Shown: positions 1-10,200, counted from the stretch's first letter. The stretch is DNA of 64,000 nt from Amycolatopsis acidiphila (GCF_021391495.1 NZ_CP090063.1:4650001-4714000), one strand, 5' to 3'. The notes: generated by a model from the letters alone, not told the origin. Made by a program: numbers and translations.

Positions 1-521
1 CGCGGCACGGCCTGGTGGTGGGGCTGCACGCGTGGGGGCGGATCTCCAGCTCGGCCACGCCGACCGGGTTCGCGCACACGTATCTCGAGGACTACGTCAG
101 CAACGCGCAGATCGTGCAGGCACACGTGGTCAGCCTCATCGCCGAGGGCGTGTTCCGGGATCTCCCGGACCTGCGGATCTGCTTGGCGGAGTGCGGATTC
201 TCGTGGCTGCCGGCGCTGTTCTGGCGGTTCGACAAGGAATGGCGCGCGGTGTGGCGCGAGGTGCCGTGGATGAAGGAGGCGCCGGCGGAGTACCTCTACC
301 GCCACTTCCGCGCCACGACGGAGCCGGCGCAGCTGCCCGAGTCCGGCGAGCAGGTGGCACAGCTGCTGGAGATGATGCGGGTGCCGGAGTTCCTCATGCA
401 CGCCAGCGACTACCCACACGACCACGGCGACGGCGCCGACCGCCTGCTGGCCGCACTGTCCGATTCGGACCGGGTGTCGGTGCTGCACGCGAACGCCGCC
501 GCGTTCTACCGGCAGCTGTGA
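1..521 (+). CDS. Amidohydrolase-2 family protein, 5'-truncated by window edge
   Basis: The reading frame is open from base 3 to the TGA at 519-521, so only the C-terminal part (about 170 residues) is present. The region around residues 125-135 contains HASDYPHDH, the metal-binding Ser-Asp-Tyr-Pro-His motif typical of the ACMSD/amidohydrolase-2 family (zinc-dependent hydrolases, hydratases and decarboxylases with a TIM-barrel fold). Members include LigJ-, LigI- and LigW-type enzymes of aromatic catabolism, which would suit the dioxygenase cluster that follows. The specific reaction cannot be read from this fragment. It converges on the acyl-CoA synthetase gene, with a shared hairpin between them. 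Confidence 0.85.
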   Translation, partial: RHGLVVGLHAWGRISSSATPTGFAHTYLEDYVSNAQIVQAHVVSLIAEGVFRDLPDLRICLAECGFSWLPALFWRFDKEWRAVWREVPWMKEAPAEYLYRHFRATTEPAQLPESGEQVAQLLEMMRVPEFLMHASDYPHDHGDGADRLLAALSDSDRVSVLHANAAAFYRQL

Positions 522-527
522 GGTCAC

Positions 528-559
528 GGTGGCCGCCCGCGGCGACGCGGGCGGCCACC
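528..559. terminator. Perfect bidirectional hairpin between convergent genes
   Basis: GGTGGCCGCCCGC (528-540) and its exact complement (547-559) form a 13-bp GC-rich stem with a 6-base loop. It starts 7 bases after the amidohydrolase stop and ends one base before the stop of the opposing acyl-CoA synthetase gene. There is no T-tract, which is usual for actinomycete hairpin terminators. Confidence 0.75.
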
Positions 560-560
560 C

Positions 561-2174
561 TCAGTCCCGCGGCAGGGCCTCGAGTACCTCCCGCGCCCAG
601 GCGAGTTCCAGTTTGCCGGTCGGGGTGCGGCGCAGCTGCGGCAGGAACGCGACGCGGCGGGGCACCTTGTACCCGGCGAGGTCGCGGCGCGCCCAGTCCT
701 GGATCTCCCGTTCCGTCAGCGTTCCCGCCGTCGCGACCACCGCCGCCACGCGCTCGCCCCAGATCTCGTCGCGCATGCCGAGCACGACGCAGTCCGTGAC
801 GTCCGGATGCGCCAGCAGCACGTCCTCGACCTCCTGCGGATGCACCTTCTCGCCCCCGGTGTTGATCGCGCCCGACCCCCGCCCGAGGAACCGCAGCGCA
901 CCGTCGGGGGCGACCTGTGCCAGGTCACCGGGCACCGTGTAGCGGACACCGTCGAGGACACGGAACGTGGTCGAGGTCCTGGCCGCGTCCTTGTAATAGC
1001 CCAGCGGCATCGGCCCGGCGTAGGCCAGCACCCCGGTCCGCCCGCTGCCCGGCACGACCTCCTCGCCCTCGTCCGTGAGCACCTTCGTCACCGGCACCGG
1101 GAAGAACCGGGCCGGCAGGTCGCCGGCCGACGAGGTGACCGCGAAGGCGAACGGGCCGCCTTCGGTCGAGGCGATCGCGTCCACGACCGTCACCGCGGCC
1201 CGTTCGTGCAGCGCCCGCTTGAGGTCGTCGCTCAACGCCGTGCCCGAGCTGATGACCGACCGCAGCGAGCCGAGGCCGTGCGGCCTGCCCGCCTGCTCGG
1301 CGGCGACCAGCTCGTCGACGAGCGGGCGGCACACCGCGTTGCCCGCCACGATCATCGTGCCGACGCGTCGTTCGGCGACGGTCTCCCAGACGTGGCGCGG
1401 ATCGAGGGCACCCCGCCGGGTGGTGACGACCTGCCCGCCGGTCAGCAGGGCACCCATCGAGTTGAACAGGCCCGTGCCGTGCATGAGCGGGACGACCGGC
1501 ATCGTCACCGGCGCGAGACCGGTGTTGTGCGCGGAAACGGCGATCTCGACCGCTTCGTCCAGCGTGCCGGGAAGCGCCTCGGCGCCCAGCGGCCGGAAGA
1601 TCGGCACGAGCAGCGAGTGCAGCAGGTCGGCGTGGCGCCAGATCACGCCCTTCGGCCTTCCGGTGGTGCCGCCGGTGTACATGAACAGCTGGTCCGAACC
1701 AGGGCGTGGCCGCGCCGGCCGCGGGGCCACCGAGCGCAGCACCTCTTCGAGCTCGGCGGCAGCGGGCCCTGCCGACGCCGGACCCACCCGGACGAGCAGG
1801 CGCAGGGTCGGTACGTGCCGCGCCGCGTCGCTGACGTTCCCGGCCAGCTCACCGCTGAAGACGAGCGCCGCGGCGTCCGCGTCCCGCAGCAGCGACGACA
1901 GCTCGTCCCGGGTGTAGCGGTAGTTCGCGTTGACCGGCACCGCCCCGAGCTTGAACGCGGCGAACACCGTTTCCAGGTACGCGGCGCCGTTGTAGAGGTA
2001 GCACGCGACGTTGTCCCCCGGCCCCACGCCGGCGGCCGCCAGCGCGGCCGCGAGCCGCGCGGACCGGTCCTCGAACTGCGCGTAGGTGAGCTCCCGTCCG
2101 GGCTCGGAGACCGCGACCGCGTCCGGCAGCCGCCGGGCGACGGCCTCCCAGACCGAGCCGAACGAGACGTCCAT
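561..2174 (-). CDS. AMP-forming acyl-CoA synthetase (class I adenylate-forming)
   Basis: A protein of 537 residues, a normal length for fatty/aromatic acyl-CoA ligases. The ATP-binding P-loop MYTGGTTGRPKG lies at about 165-176, the GDLAQ hinge-type motif is near 420, and the C-terminal RRTPTGKLEL carries the catalytic lysine. It should activate a carboxylic acid as the acyl-AMP and then the CoA thioester in the cytoplasm. I start it at the ATG at 2174, one base after the upstream hydrolase stop; the frame is open further upstream but that part overlaps the hydrolase gene. It is the last gene of the ligA-ligB-hydrolase-ligase run. The substrate is unknown; an aromatic acid is an inference from context. 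Confidence 0.9.
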   Translation of the reverse strand: MDVSFGSVWEAVARRLPDAVAVSEPGRELTYAQFEDRSARLAAALAAAGVGPGDNVACYLYNGAAYLETVFAAFKLGAVPVNANYRYTRDELSSLLRDADAAALVFSGELAGNVSDAARHVPTLRLLVRVGPASAGPAAAELEEVLRSVAPRPARPRPGSDQLFMYTGGTTGRPKGVIWRHADLLHSLLVPIFRPLGAEALPGTLDEAVEIAVSAHNTGLAPVTMPVVPLMHGTGLFNSMGALLTGGQVVTTRRGALDPRHVWETVAERRVGTMIVAGNAVCRPLVDELVAAEQAGRPHGLGSLRSVISSGTALSDDLKRALHERAAVTVVDAIASTEGGPFAFAVTSSAGDLPARFFPVPVTKVLTDEGEEVVPGSGRTGVLAYAGPMPLGYYKDAARTSTTFRVLDGVRYTVPGDLAQVAPDGALRFLGRGSGAINTGGEKVHPQEVEDVLLAHPDVTDCVVLGMRDEIWGERVAAVVATAGTLTEREIQDWARRDLAGYKVPRRVAFLPQLRRTPTGKLELAWAREVLEALPRD

Positions 2175-2175
2175 T

Positions 2176-2883
2176 TCAGCCTTCCCGCAGATCCAGCAGC
2201 ACGTCCGCCAGCTCCTTCGGCGCGGTGACCATGGCCTCGTGCCCGGTGGCGACCGTGCGGACCGGCCAGCCGCGGGCCTCGGCGCGCTCGGCGTGCGCCC
2301 GGAACACCCGCATCCAGTCGGTGCACTCGACGAACGCGGCCGGGACGGTGTCCGCGGCACCGGTCAGGCGCAGCGGCTCGGTGTAGGTGAGCCACGGGTG
2401 CGGGGTCAGCCGCGCACCGAGCCAGTCCACATCGGACTGTTCGGTGACGCCGAGCACCTGCAGCGACCGGACCGGGATGAGCCAGCCGAACCCGGGGCCC
2501 GCCACCGACTCCCGGTAGTGCCCGGCCACCGTCTCCGGCTGCAGCTCGATCGCCGCCTCACCGTCGTCGCCGACGAACGCGTCGAGGTAGACCCGCAGCG
2601 ACAGCCTGTCCGGGATCCGGTCGGCCACCCCGGTGACGACCTGGCCGCCGTAGCTGTGCCCGACCAGTACGACGTCGTCGGCGTCGTAGGCCTCGACGAG
2701 CGCCACGACGTCCTCGATGTGCGTGCCCAGCCCGACGGACGGGTTGAGCAGGTGCGCGCGGTCGCTGACGCCGGTGAGCGTCGGGGTGTGCACCTCGTGC
2801 CCGGCGGCCCGCAGCAGCGGCGCGACCCGCTGCCACACCCAGCCGCCGTGCCAGGCGCCGTGGACCAGGACGAACGTGCTCAT
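2176..2883 (-). CDS. Alpha/beta-hydrolase (esterase type)
   Basis: A 235-residue single-domain hydrolase. The oxyanion-hole motif VLVHGAWHGG is at residues 6-15, the nucleophile elbow GHSYGG is near 75, and the C-terminal TGHEAM supplies the probable catalytic histidine. This pattern matches the EstC/salicylate-esterase/hydroxynitrile-lyase group. The ATG overlaps the upstream ligB-type stop as ATGA, so the two are translationally coupled. In this cluster it might hydrolyse an aromatic ester or a ring-cleavage product. No signal peptide is seen, so it is cytoplasmic. Confidence 0.85.
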   Translation of the reverse strand: MSTFVLVHGAWHGGWVWQRVAPLLRAAGHEVHTPTLTGVSDRAHLLNPSVGLGTHIEDVVALVEAYDADDVVLVGHSYGGQVVTGVADRIPDRLSLRVYLDAFVGDDGEAAIELQPETVAGHYRESVAGPGFGWLIPVRSLQVLGVTEQSDVDWLGARLTPHPWLTYTEPLRLTGAADTVPAAFVECTDWMRVFRAHAERAEARGWPVRTVATGHEAMVTAPKELADVLLDLREG

Positions 2884-3728
2884 GCGCGCACCTCTTCGAA
2901 CAACGCCAGCGCGGCGGCCGTGTTGGACGCGGGCACGTGATAGGTGTCGTGCACGCGGGTGATGTGCTCGCTCAGCGCGCCGCGCATGACCAGCCACATG
3001 ATCAGCTCGATGCCCTCCGTGCCGGCTTCGCGGATGTAGTCCTCCCGGCTCAGGGCCGCGAGCTTCGCCGGCTCGGCCTCGATCGCCCGCAGGAACATCC
3101 GGTCGAACTCGCTGTTGATCAGGCCCGCGCGTGCCCCGGCCAGCTGGTGGGACATGCCGCCGGTGCCGAACACCGCGACCCGCACGTCCTGCGGGAACGA
3201 CCGGATCGCCCGCCCCATCGCCTTGCCGAGCGCGTAGCAGCGCGCCGCGGTCGGCTGCGGGTACTGGATCACGTTGACCAGCACCGGGACCACCGCGCAC
3301 GGCCACGCGTCACCCGGCTCCGGGCAGTACACCGACAGCGGCACGGTGAGCCCGTGGTCCACGTCGAGCTCGTGGAAGGTCGCGATGTCGAACTCTTCGT
3401 CCATCAGCTCGCGCACCAGGTGCTCGCTCAGCTCCGGGGCGCCGACGACCGGGGGCACCGGGCGGCGGCCCCAGCCCTCGTCGGCCACCTCGTAGCGCGC
3501 GGCCGTGCCGATCGCGAAGGTCGGCACCAGATCCAGGTCCACGGCGTTCGCGTGGTCGTTGTAGATGATCACCGCCACGTCCGGCCGGTGCGCGGCCATC
3601 CACTCCCGGGCCGGGGCGTAGCCGTCGAACAACGGCTTCCAGTACGGGTCCGCGGTCTTGTGGTTGTCCATCGCCGCCCCGATCGAGGGCACGTGGGACG
3701 TCGCGAGGCCCCAGACGACCTCAGCCAA
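2880..3728 (-). CDS. ligB: Class III extradiol dioxygenase, LigB-type catalytic subunit
   Basis: A 282-residue protein with the full LigB signature. His12 (TSHVPSIG), His59 (YNDHANA) and Glu241 (EGIELIMW) match the ferrous-iron ligands of protocatechuate 4,5-dioxygenase beta subunits, and His194 (GGMSHQ) matches the proposed catalytic base. It should cleave a catechol-type ring (protocatechuate, gallate or 3-O-methylgallate) next to the hydroxyls. It overlaps the ligA-type gene by 8 bp, as expected for a two-subunit enzyme. The family is secure; the preferred substrate is not. The neighbouring O-demethylases point to protocatechuate or gallate. Confidence 0.9.
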   Translation of the reverse strand: MAEVVWGLATSHVPSIGAAMDNHKTADPYWKPLFDGYAPAREWMAAHRPDVAVIIYNDHANAVDLDLVPTFAIGTAARYEVADEGWGRRPVPPVVGAPELSEHLVRELMDEEFDIATFHELDVDHGLTVPLSVYCPEPGDAWPCAVVPVLVNVIQYPQPTAARCYALGKAMGRAIRSFPQDVRVAVFGTGGMSHQLAGARAGLINSEFDRMFLRAIEAEPAKLAALSREDYIREAGTEGIELIMWLVMRGALSEHITRVHDTYHVPASNTAAALALFEEVRA

Positions 3729-4065
3729 GCTTCCGCCCTCCCGAGCGCATGGCCGCCGCGAACTCCTCGACCGACATGCCGGTGAACACCCCGCCGAGGT
3801 ACTGCATCGACAGCTTGTCGAGCATGGCGAGCTTGTAGGTGTAGAAGATGGACGCCCCGAGGTCGAGCATCGCCGTCCAGTCCCGTTCGAGTACCGCCCG
3901 CTTCTGCTCGGGCGAAAGCCCGTACGCGTCGCAGTAGACCGCCTCGTCCGCGCTGAACTCCTCCCGGTTCACCGCGTGCCTGAGCGAGCCGCACATCCGG
4001 TTGAGCGCGCGGCCGCGCCGGTTGTTCGCCAGGTCGAGCACGTAGTTGTCCTGGGCCGTGGTCAC
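3721..4065 (-). CDS. ligA: Extradiol dioxygenase small subunit, LigA-type
   Basis: A 114-residue all-helical protein of the LigA superfamily. It includes NNRRGRALNRMC near the N-terminus and the conserved YCDAYGLSPEQKRAVLERDW helix, which closes over the active site of the LigB subunit. The GTG at 4065 is preferred because AGGAG stands five bases upstream. Longer in-frame starts lack a ribosome site and add an unlikely basic leader. It is first in a tightly overlapping operon with ligB, a hydrolase and an acyl-CoA ligase, so the 207-bp gap upstream should hold the promoter. Confidence 0.88.
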   Translation of the reverse strand: MTTAQDNYVLDLANNRRGRALNRMCGSLRHAVNREEFSADEAVYCDAYGLSPEQKRAVLERDWTAMLDLGASIFYTYKLAMLDKLSMQYLGGVFTGMSVEEFAAAMRSGGRKLG

Positions 4066-4272
4066 TCGTTCTCCTAGGTTGTGTTTCCTAAGCGGCGGAG
4101 CCGCTTGTGCCTGCGCCATCACCTTGCACCGCTGCGGGTTCTGAGGTGGTTCCTCGCGAGTACAGCGCCGACGTGGTGACCTGGCGGTCATGAGGAGGCG
4201 ATCCCACAGCGAGGGGCCGCCTCAGGTTCCGCCACCCGCACCGGCCCGCAAGCCACCTCTCTGAAACAGTCC
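4066..4272 (-). promoter_or_regulatory. Leader/promoter region of the ligAB operon with short hairpin
   Basis: A noncoding gap between purU and ligA. A perfect inverted repeat, AAGCGGC-GGA-GCCGCTT, occupies 4090-4106, starting 25 bases upstream of the ligA GTG, and would lie in the 5' leader. It could be a purU terminator, an attenuator or an operator; the sequence does not distinguish these. No clear -35/-10 pair was identified. Confidence 0.4.
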
Positions 4273-5133
4273 CTAGAACACGACTGTCGTGTTGCCGTCG
4301 CGGATGACCCGGTCGTCGCAGTGCCAGGCGACCGCGCGGGAGAGCACGAGCCGTTCCACGTCGGCGCCCTTGCGCTGCAGCTCGGCGGCCGACTCCCGGT
4401 GCGACACCCTGATCACGTCCTGCTCGATGATCGGCCCCTCGTCGAGGTCCTCGGTCACGTAGTGCGCGGTCGCGCCGACCAGCTTGACCCCGCGCTCCTT
4501 GGCCCGCTGGTAGGGGCCCGCGCCCATGAACGCCGGCAGGAACGAGTGGTGGATGTTGATCACCGGCACGCCGACCTCGTCGAGGAACTCCCCCGACACG
4601 ATCTGCATGTAGCGGGCGAGCACGACCAGGTCCACGTTGCCCTTGAGCAGGTTGAGGTGCTCCTTCTCCGCGGCCGCCTTGTGGTCCTTCTCGACCGGGA
4701 CGTGGAAGAACGGGATGCCGAACTGCCGGACGTCGTCGCCGAGGTCGGGGTGGTTGGAGATGACCATCGGGATGCTCATGTGCAGCTCGCCGCGGCGCTG
4801 GCGCCACAGCAGGTCGAGCAGGCAGTGGTCGGCCTTGGACACCAGCACCGCGACCCGCTTGTGCCGCTTGGCCTCGACGAGCCGGTAGGTCAGGCCCAGG
4901 TCCTCGGTCAGCCGCTGCCCGAGCACCTCGTCCAGCTCCGCGAGGCGCCCGGACAGGCCGGGCAGGTGGAAGACCGTGCGCTGGAAGAACCGCCCGCCGG
5001 AGGGGTCGCTGGAGGACTGGTCGAGCGCCACGATGTTCGCCCCGTGCTCGGCCAGCACGGTCGAGACGCTGGAGACGATGCCGGGCCGGTCGGCGCCCTG
5101 CACGATCAGCCGCCCGTAGTCCTCGGCGATCAC
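4273..5133 (-). CDS. purU: Formyltetrahydrofolate deformylase
   Basis: A 286-residue protein with an N-terminal ACT domain (residues 5-80, DRPGIVSSVSTVLAEHG) and a C-terminal formyltransferase-fold domain carrying NIHHSFLPAF and TAHYVTEDLDEGPI. It hydrolyses 10-formyl-THF to formate and THF. The GTG start overlaps the upstream reductase stop as GTGA. In a cluster with two THF-dependent O-demethylases its likely job is to regenerate free THF so that it can accept more methyl groups. This context is unusual for purU, which is normally a housekeeping or stress gene. Confidence 0.93.
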   Translation of the reverse strand: MIAEDYGRLIVQGADRPGIVSSVSTVLAEHGANIVALDQSSSDPSGGRFFQRTVFHLPGLSGRLAELDEVLGQRLTEDLGLTYRLVEAKRHKRVAVLVSKADHCLLDLLWRQRRGELHMSIPMVISNHPDLGDDVRQFGIPFFHVPVEKDHKAAAEKEHLNLLKGNVDLVVLARYMQIVSGEFLDEVGVPVINIHHSFLPAFMGAGPYQRAKERGVKLVGATAHYVTEDLDEGPIIEQDVIRVSHRESAAELQRKGADVERLVLSRAVAWHCDDRVIRDGNTTVVF

Positions 5134-6008
5134 GCGTCATCCTCCTTTTCGGACAGTGCGGCGAGCAGCTTCTGCCGCCACTGCTCGGTGCCGCGCAGCT
5201 CGTTGAAGGTGAAGATGTGCAGCCCACGGACGTTGGTGCGGAACTTCGGCAGCGCGGTGCCCAGCCGCCGCGCGAGCTTCGTCGGGTCGTAGCCGCCGGG
5301 CAGCAGGAACCGCCAGAGCATGCTCTGCTGTTTCTGCAGGAACCGCGCGGACTGGCCGAGTCCGATCCCGGCGGAGATGCGCATCAGCTTCTGGCGGTTC
5401 ACCGGCCCCGGCATCCCGACGTAGACGGGCAGCTCGATCCCGGCCGTGGCGATGCCCTCGGCCCAGGACGCCGTTCTGGTGGCGTCGAAGCAGATCTGGG
5501 TGATCACGCGGCGGGCCATCGGGGCCTTCTGCTTGAGCGCCAGGTCGATCGCCTCCTGCGGGATCGACCCGTGCCCCTCGGGATAGCCGCCGATACCGAC
5601 CTCGAAGGAGTGGCCCGCCTCCTCCATCGCCCGCAGCAGCGAGTACGCGTCCGTGAACTCGCCCGCCGGGTCCGGGGCGTCGCCGCCGATGACGAAGACC
5701 GACTTCACGCCGGCTTCGGTGAGCCGGGCCACGACGTCGGCCACGTGCTGCTGGTCGACGAACAACCGGGCCGGCAGGTGCGGCGCGACCCGGTAGCCGT
5801 GGCCCAGCAGGCGTTCGGTGAGCGCCAGCGTCGTGTCGATCCCCTTCGCCTCGGTCACGGTGACCGTGAGCGGCACGTCGACCGGCACGGCGGCGAGCAC
5901 GTCCCGTTCGGTGTTCTTGAACGGCATCACCTCGTAGCTGGTGTCGCGCACCAGCTCCGCCAGCCGGGAGCGCCGCCGGCGGGCGCTCTCCTCGCGGGGG
6001 TTGGTCAT
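5130..6008 (-). CDS. metF: Methylenetetrahydrofolate reductase family protein
   Basis: A 292-residue TIM-barrel protein of the MTHFR family. VMPFKNTERDVLAAVP near the N-terminus, FVIGGDAPDPAGEF in the middle and GGYPEGH further on match flavin- and folate-binding segments. ATG at 6008 is chosen because GAGGAG lies four bases upstream; longer starts have no ribosome site. Run in reverse it would oxidise methyl-THF from O-demethylation to methylene-THF, as proposed for the metF next to ligM in Sphingobium SYK-6. It may be a diverged MTHFR rather than the biosynthetic MetF of methionine synthesis. Confidence 0.85.
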   Translation of the reverse strand: MTNPREESARRRRSRLAELVRDTSYEVMPFKNTERDVLAAVPVDVPLTVTVTEAKGIDTTLALTERLLGHGYRVAPHLPARLFVDQQHVADVVARLTEAGVKSVFVIGGDAPDPAGEFTDAYSLLRAMEEAGHSFEVGIGGYPEGHGSIPQEAIDLALKQKAPMARRVITQICFDATRTASWAEGIATAGIELPVYVGMPGPVNRQKLMRISAGIGLGQSARFLQKQQSMLWRFLLPGGYDPTKLARRLGTALPKFRTNVRGLHIFTFNELRGTEQWRQKLLAALSEKEDDA

Positions 6009-6042
6009 CTCTCCTCGATCCCGGGTCCGAGTGTGGAAGGCT

Positions 6043-7398
6043 TCAGGGCTTGCGGTAGGAATCGCGCACCTCCCGGACGTACGGCGCGGGTGCGACGGTG
6101 GCGCGGACGGCGATCTGCCGGTGCGGTTCGACACCCGGCTTCGCGGAGTTCGGCTGCTCGCCCCACAGCACGCTCACCTCGGTGCCGGGCTCGCTCGCCG
6201 CGAGCTCGACCGTGGCGAGGGAGACGAAGTCCTGCTCGTTGGCGAGGTAGCCCACGTCGGTGGACATGCCGACGAGGTCGTCGCCCCGCAGCACCTTGTC
6301 GGCCTGGTACAGGGCGTAGCGCGCCTTGGGCAGGTCGATGAACTTGGCCGGGACGCCGGGTTCGCACAGCGACCGGACAGCGGCGGCGACGTCGTCGGGG
6401 TGCCAGACGAGGGTCACCTTCGCGCGGCGGGGGTGTGCGGCGATGCGTTCCAGTGCCGCACGGCCGAGGAAGTCGTGGTCGAACTTGACGGTGCGCCCGT
6501 AACCCACGTCGTAGGGCGTGACGTAGTAGTCGGCGATGTCCGCGGAGTCCATGCTACCGCCGAGCGAACCGAGCGCGTCCGCGCCGAGCCACTCCCGGTA
6601 GGAGCGCAGCTCCGGCCCGAAGACCGCGGGGACCACGGCGGGTATCCAGCCCGACTCCAGGTTCGCCGTCGAGTACGCCTTCGCACCGGCCCGGACGAGC
6701 CCGAACTCCTCGCCCGCCGCGAGGATCGCCGAGAGCACCTCCTCCCCTTCCGCCCACGGGCCGAACAGCTCGAACCCGGGCTGTCCCGCCATCCCGTGGC
6801 GCAGCGCGCGGACGCGGTGCCCGGCGACGGTGAACTCGGTGGTGGCGAAGAACCTCACCTCGGGCAGCGGCGCGCCGGTCAGCTTCTCCACCAGCGGGCG
6901 CGCGGTCGGCCCCTGCAGCTCGTAGCGGTAGACCTTCGGCGGCCCCGAGTGGCGGTCGGAGGAGTTCTCGTCCCGCTCGACCGTCACGTCGTAGTCGCCG
7001 GTCTCGGCGTGGTACTGCAGCCAGTTGGCGACAGTCGGGTGGCCGACGAGGTCGAACAGCCCGTCTTCGAGGTGGAAGAGGATGGCGTCGCCGATGAGGT
7101 ACCCGTCCTCGTTCACCGCGACGTACTGCTTCGCCTTGCCGGGCGTGAAGTTCGCGAAGGAGTTGACCCCGAAGGCGGTGAGCAGCTTCAGCGCGTCCGG
7201 GCCGCGCAGGTACAGGTCGGTCATGTGGTGCGACTGGTCGAGCAGGGCGCACGAGGTGCGCCAGGCCCGCTGCTCGGAGCGCCAGTTCGTGAACTCCGGC
7301 GCGACGGGGAACGTGTGCGGCCGCACCGGCGAGTCGCGCAGCAGCCCGACCGGGGACCCCGCGCGCCGGAGCGCGGCCTCGAGACTTTCTCCACCCAT
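6043..7398 (-). CDS. GcvT-like THF-dependent O-demethylase (LigM/DesA paralogue)
   Basis: A 451-residue protein of the aminomethyltransferase (GcvT) fold. It shares blocks with the divergent neighbour at 7649: LLDQSHHM near 50, a KAKQYVAV segment near 90, RALRHGMAGQPGFELFGPW in the middle, NLESGWIP near 250 and VKFDHDFLGR near 310. Family members transfer a methyl group from an aromatic methoxyl to THF. It differs clearly from the neighbour, so a different substrate (for example syringate versus vanillate/3-O-methylgallate) is likely. The ATG at 7398 has AGGAGGT eleven bases upstream. It lies 34 bp upstream of the MTHFR gene, in the same operon. Confidence 0.85.
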   Translation of the reverse strand: MGGESLEAALRRAGSPVGLLRDSPVRPHTFPVAPEFTNWRSEQRAWRTSCALLDQSHHMTDLYLRGPDALKLLTAFGVNSFANFTPGKAKQYVAVNEDGYLIGDAILFHLEDGLFDLVGHPTVANWLQYHAETGDYDVTVERDENSSDRHSGPPKVYRYELQGPTARPLVEKLTGAPLPEVRFFATTEFTVAGHRVRALRHGMAGQPGFELFGPWAEGEEVLSAILAAGEEFGLVRAGAKAYSTANLESGWIPAVVPAVFGPELRSYREWLGADALGSLGGSMDSADIADYYVTPYDVGYGRTVKFDHDFLGRAALERIAAHPRRAKVTLVWHPDDVAAAVRSLCEPGVPAKFIDLPKARYALYQADKVLRGDDLVGMSTDVGYLANEQDFVSLATVELAASEPGTEVSVLWGEQPNSAKPGVEPHRQIAVRATVAPAPYVREVRDSYRKP

Positions 7399-9052
<1,654 letters not shown>

Positions 9053-9107
9053 CCCCGGCCGGCCGTGGCGGCGGCCTTGTATCCTGAACCGATGGACGAA
9101 CGGGAGA

Positions 9108-9142
9108 CCGGACGGCCGGCACCGTCCACAAAGGCCGTCCGG
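9108..9142 (+). promoter_or_regulatory. Inverted repeat abutting the lacI-type start codon
   Basis: CCGGACGGCC (9108-9117) and its exact complement (9133-9142) are separated by 15 bases, and the GTG start follows two bases later. A TATCCT hexamer upstream (9080-9085) could be the -10. The repeat might be an autoregulatory operator or an RNA hairpin masking translation initiation. No independent Shine-Dalgarno sequence is seen. Confidence 0.45.
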
Positions 9143-9144
9143 CG

Positions 9145-10200
9145 GTGACCGCGGGCTCCGGCCGGGTCACCCAGGCCCAGGTGGCGCGGCTCGCGGGCGT
9201 CTCGCAGGCCGTCGTGTCCATGGTGCTCAACGGGTCCGAGAGCCTGCGCATCACCGACGAGACCCGGGAACGGGTCCAGGAGGTGCTGCGCTCGACGGGC
9301 TACACCGTCGACATCATGGGCCGCCGCCTGCGCGGGAAGTCCAACCACATCCTCGGCGTGTTCAGCTACGAGTCGGTGTTCCCCTCCCGGGTCGCCGACT
9401 TCTACCGGCCGTTCCTGCTCGGCATCGAGGAGGAGGCCGAGGCACAGGGCTTCGACCTGCTGTTGTTCACCAGCGGCGGCCGCCGCGACGGGCGCCGCCG
9501 GATCTACGACCAGGGCACGAACCGCCTCGGCATCGCCGACGGCTCGGTCCTGCTCGGCAGGCACAACGACCCGCAGGAGCTGGCGCGGCTGGCCGAGGAC
9601 CGGTTCCCCTTCGTGTTCGTCGGCCGCCGGGAGTCCCCCGCCGGGCCGATCAGCTACGTCGGCGCCGACTACGTGGCGGCGACCCGGCAGGTGCACGAGT
9701 GGCTCTGGGGCCTCGGGCACCGCCGGATCGGGTTGCTCAGCGTGACCGAGGACAGCGAGCCGACCCTCGACCGCCGCGCCGGCTACGAGGCCGCGGTCCG
9801 CCATCGCCGCCGCAAGCCGCTGGTGTTCCTCGAAGACGATCCCGTCGCCGCGTTGCGCGAGGCCCTGGGCCAGGACGTCACCGCGCTGCTCGTGGAGAGC
9901 ACCGCGATGGCCGACGCCGTCCTGGCGGCCGCGCACGCGGCCGGGGTCGGCGTGCCGGGCGGGCTGTCGCTGGTGGTGCTGGGCGACGCCGACCCGTCGC
10001 AGCAGCCCGCGGCCCACGCCGTGCCGAGCACGGCCACCGACTGGTCGATGTTCCGCATCCCGCGGCACGAGATGGGCGTGCACGCGGTGCGGGCCCTCGT
10101 CGGCCTGCTCGAGAGCCCGCGGCCCCGGCAGCTCCTCCTCCCCTGCGCGGTCCACGAAGGCGCCACCGTCGCCCCGCCGCCCGCCGTGCGCCACCGGTAA
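9145..10200 (+). CDS. LacI-family transcriptional regulator
   Basis: A 351-residue protein. The N-terminal helix-turn-helix (QAQVARLAGVSQAVVSMVLN, residues 7-26) and hinge helix are followed by a periplasmic-binding-protein-like effector domain containing the LGHRRIGLLS block near 190. LacI proteins typically sense a sugar and bind CG-centred palindromes. Two such palindromes lie downstream, at 10265-10276 and 13374-13385, each before a TAT-secreted protein gene, so carbohydrate-related regulation is more plausible than control of the O-demethylases. GTG at 9145 is the only start near the HTH. Confidence 0.92.
   Translation: MTAGSGRVTQAQVARLAGVSQAVVSMVLNGSESLRITDETRERVQEVLRSTGYTVDIMGRRLRGKSNHILGVFSYESVFPSRVADFYRPFLLGIEEEAEAQGFDLLLFTSGGRRDGRRRIYDQGTNRLGIADGSVLLGRHNDPQELARLAEDRFPFVFVGRRESPAGPISYVGADYVAATRQVHEWLWGLGHRRIGLLSVTEDSEPTLDRRAGYEAAVRHRRRKPLVFLEDDPVAALREALGQDVTALLVESTAMADAVLAAAHAAGVGVPGGLSLVVLGDADPSQQPAAHAVPSTATDWSMFRIPRHEMGVHAVRALVGLLESPRPRQLLLPCAVHEGATVAPPPAVRHR

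Noticed and set aside
9145..10200. LacI regulator as controller of the O-demethylase genes
   Set aside because: No CG-centred palindrome was found in 7399-7648, while two lie ahead of the secreted-protein genes. The link cannot be excluded but has no sequence support.
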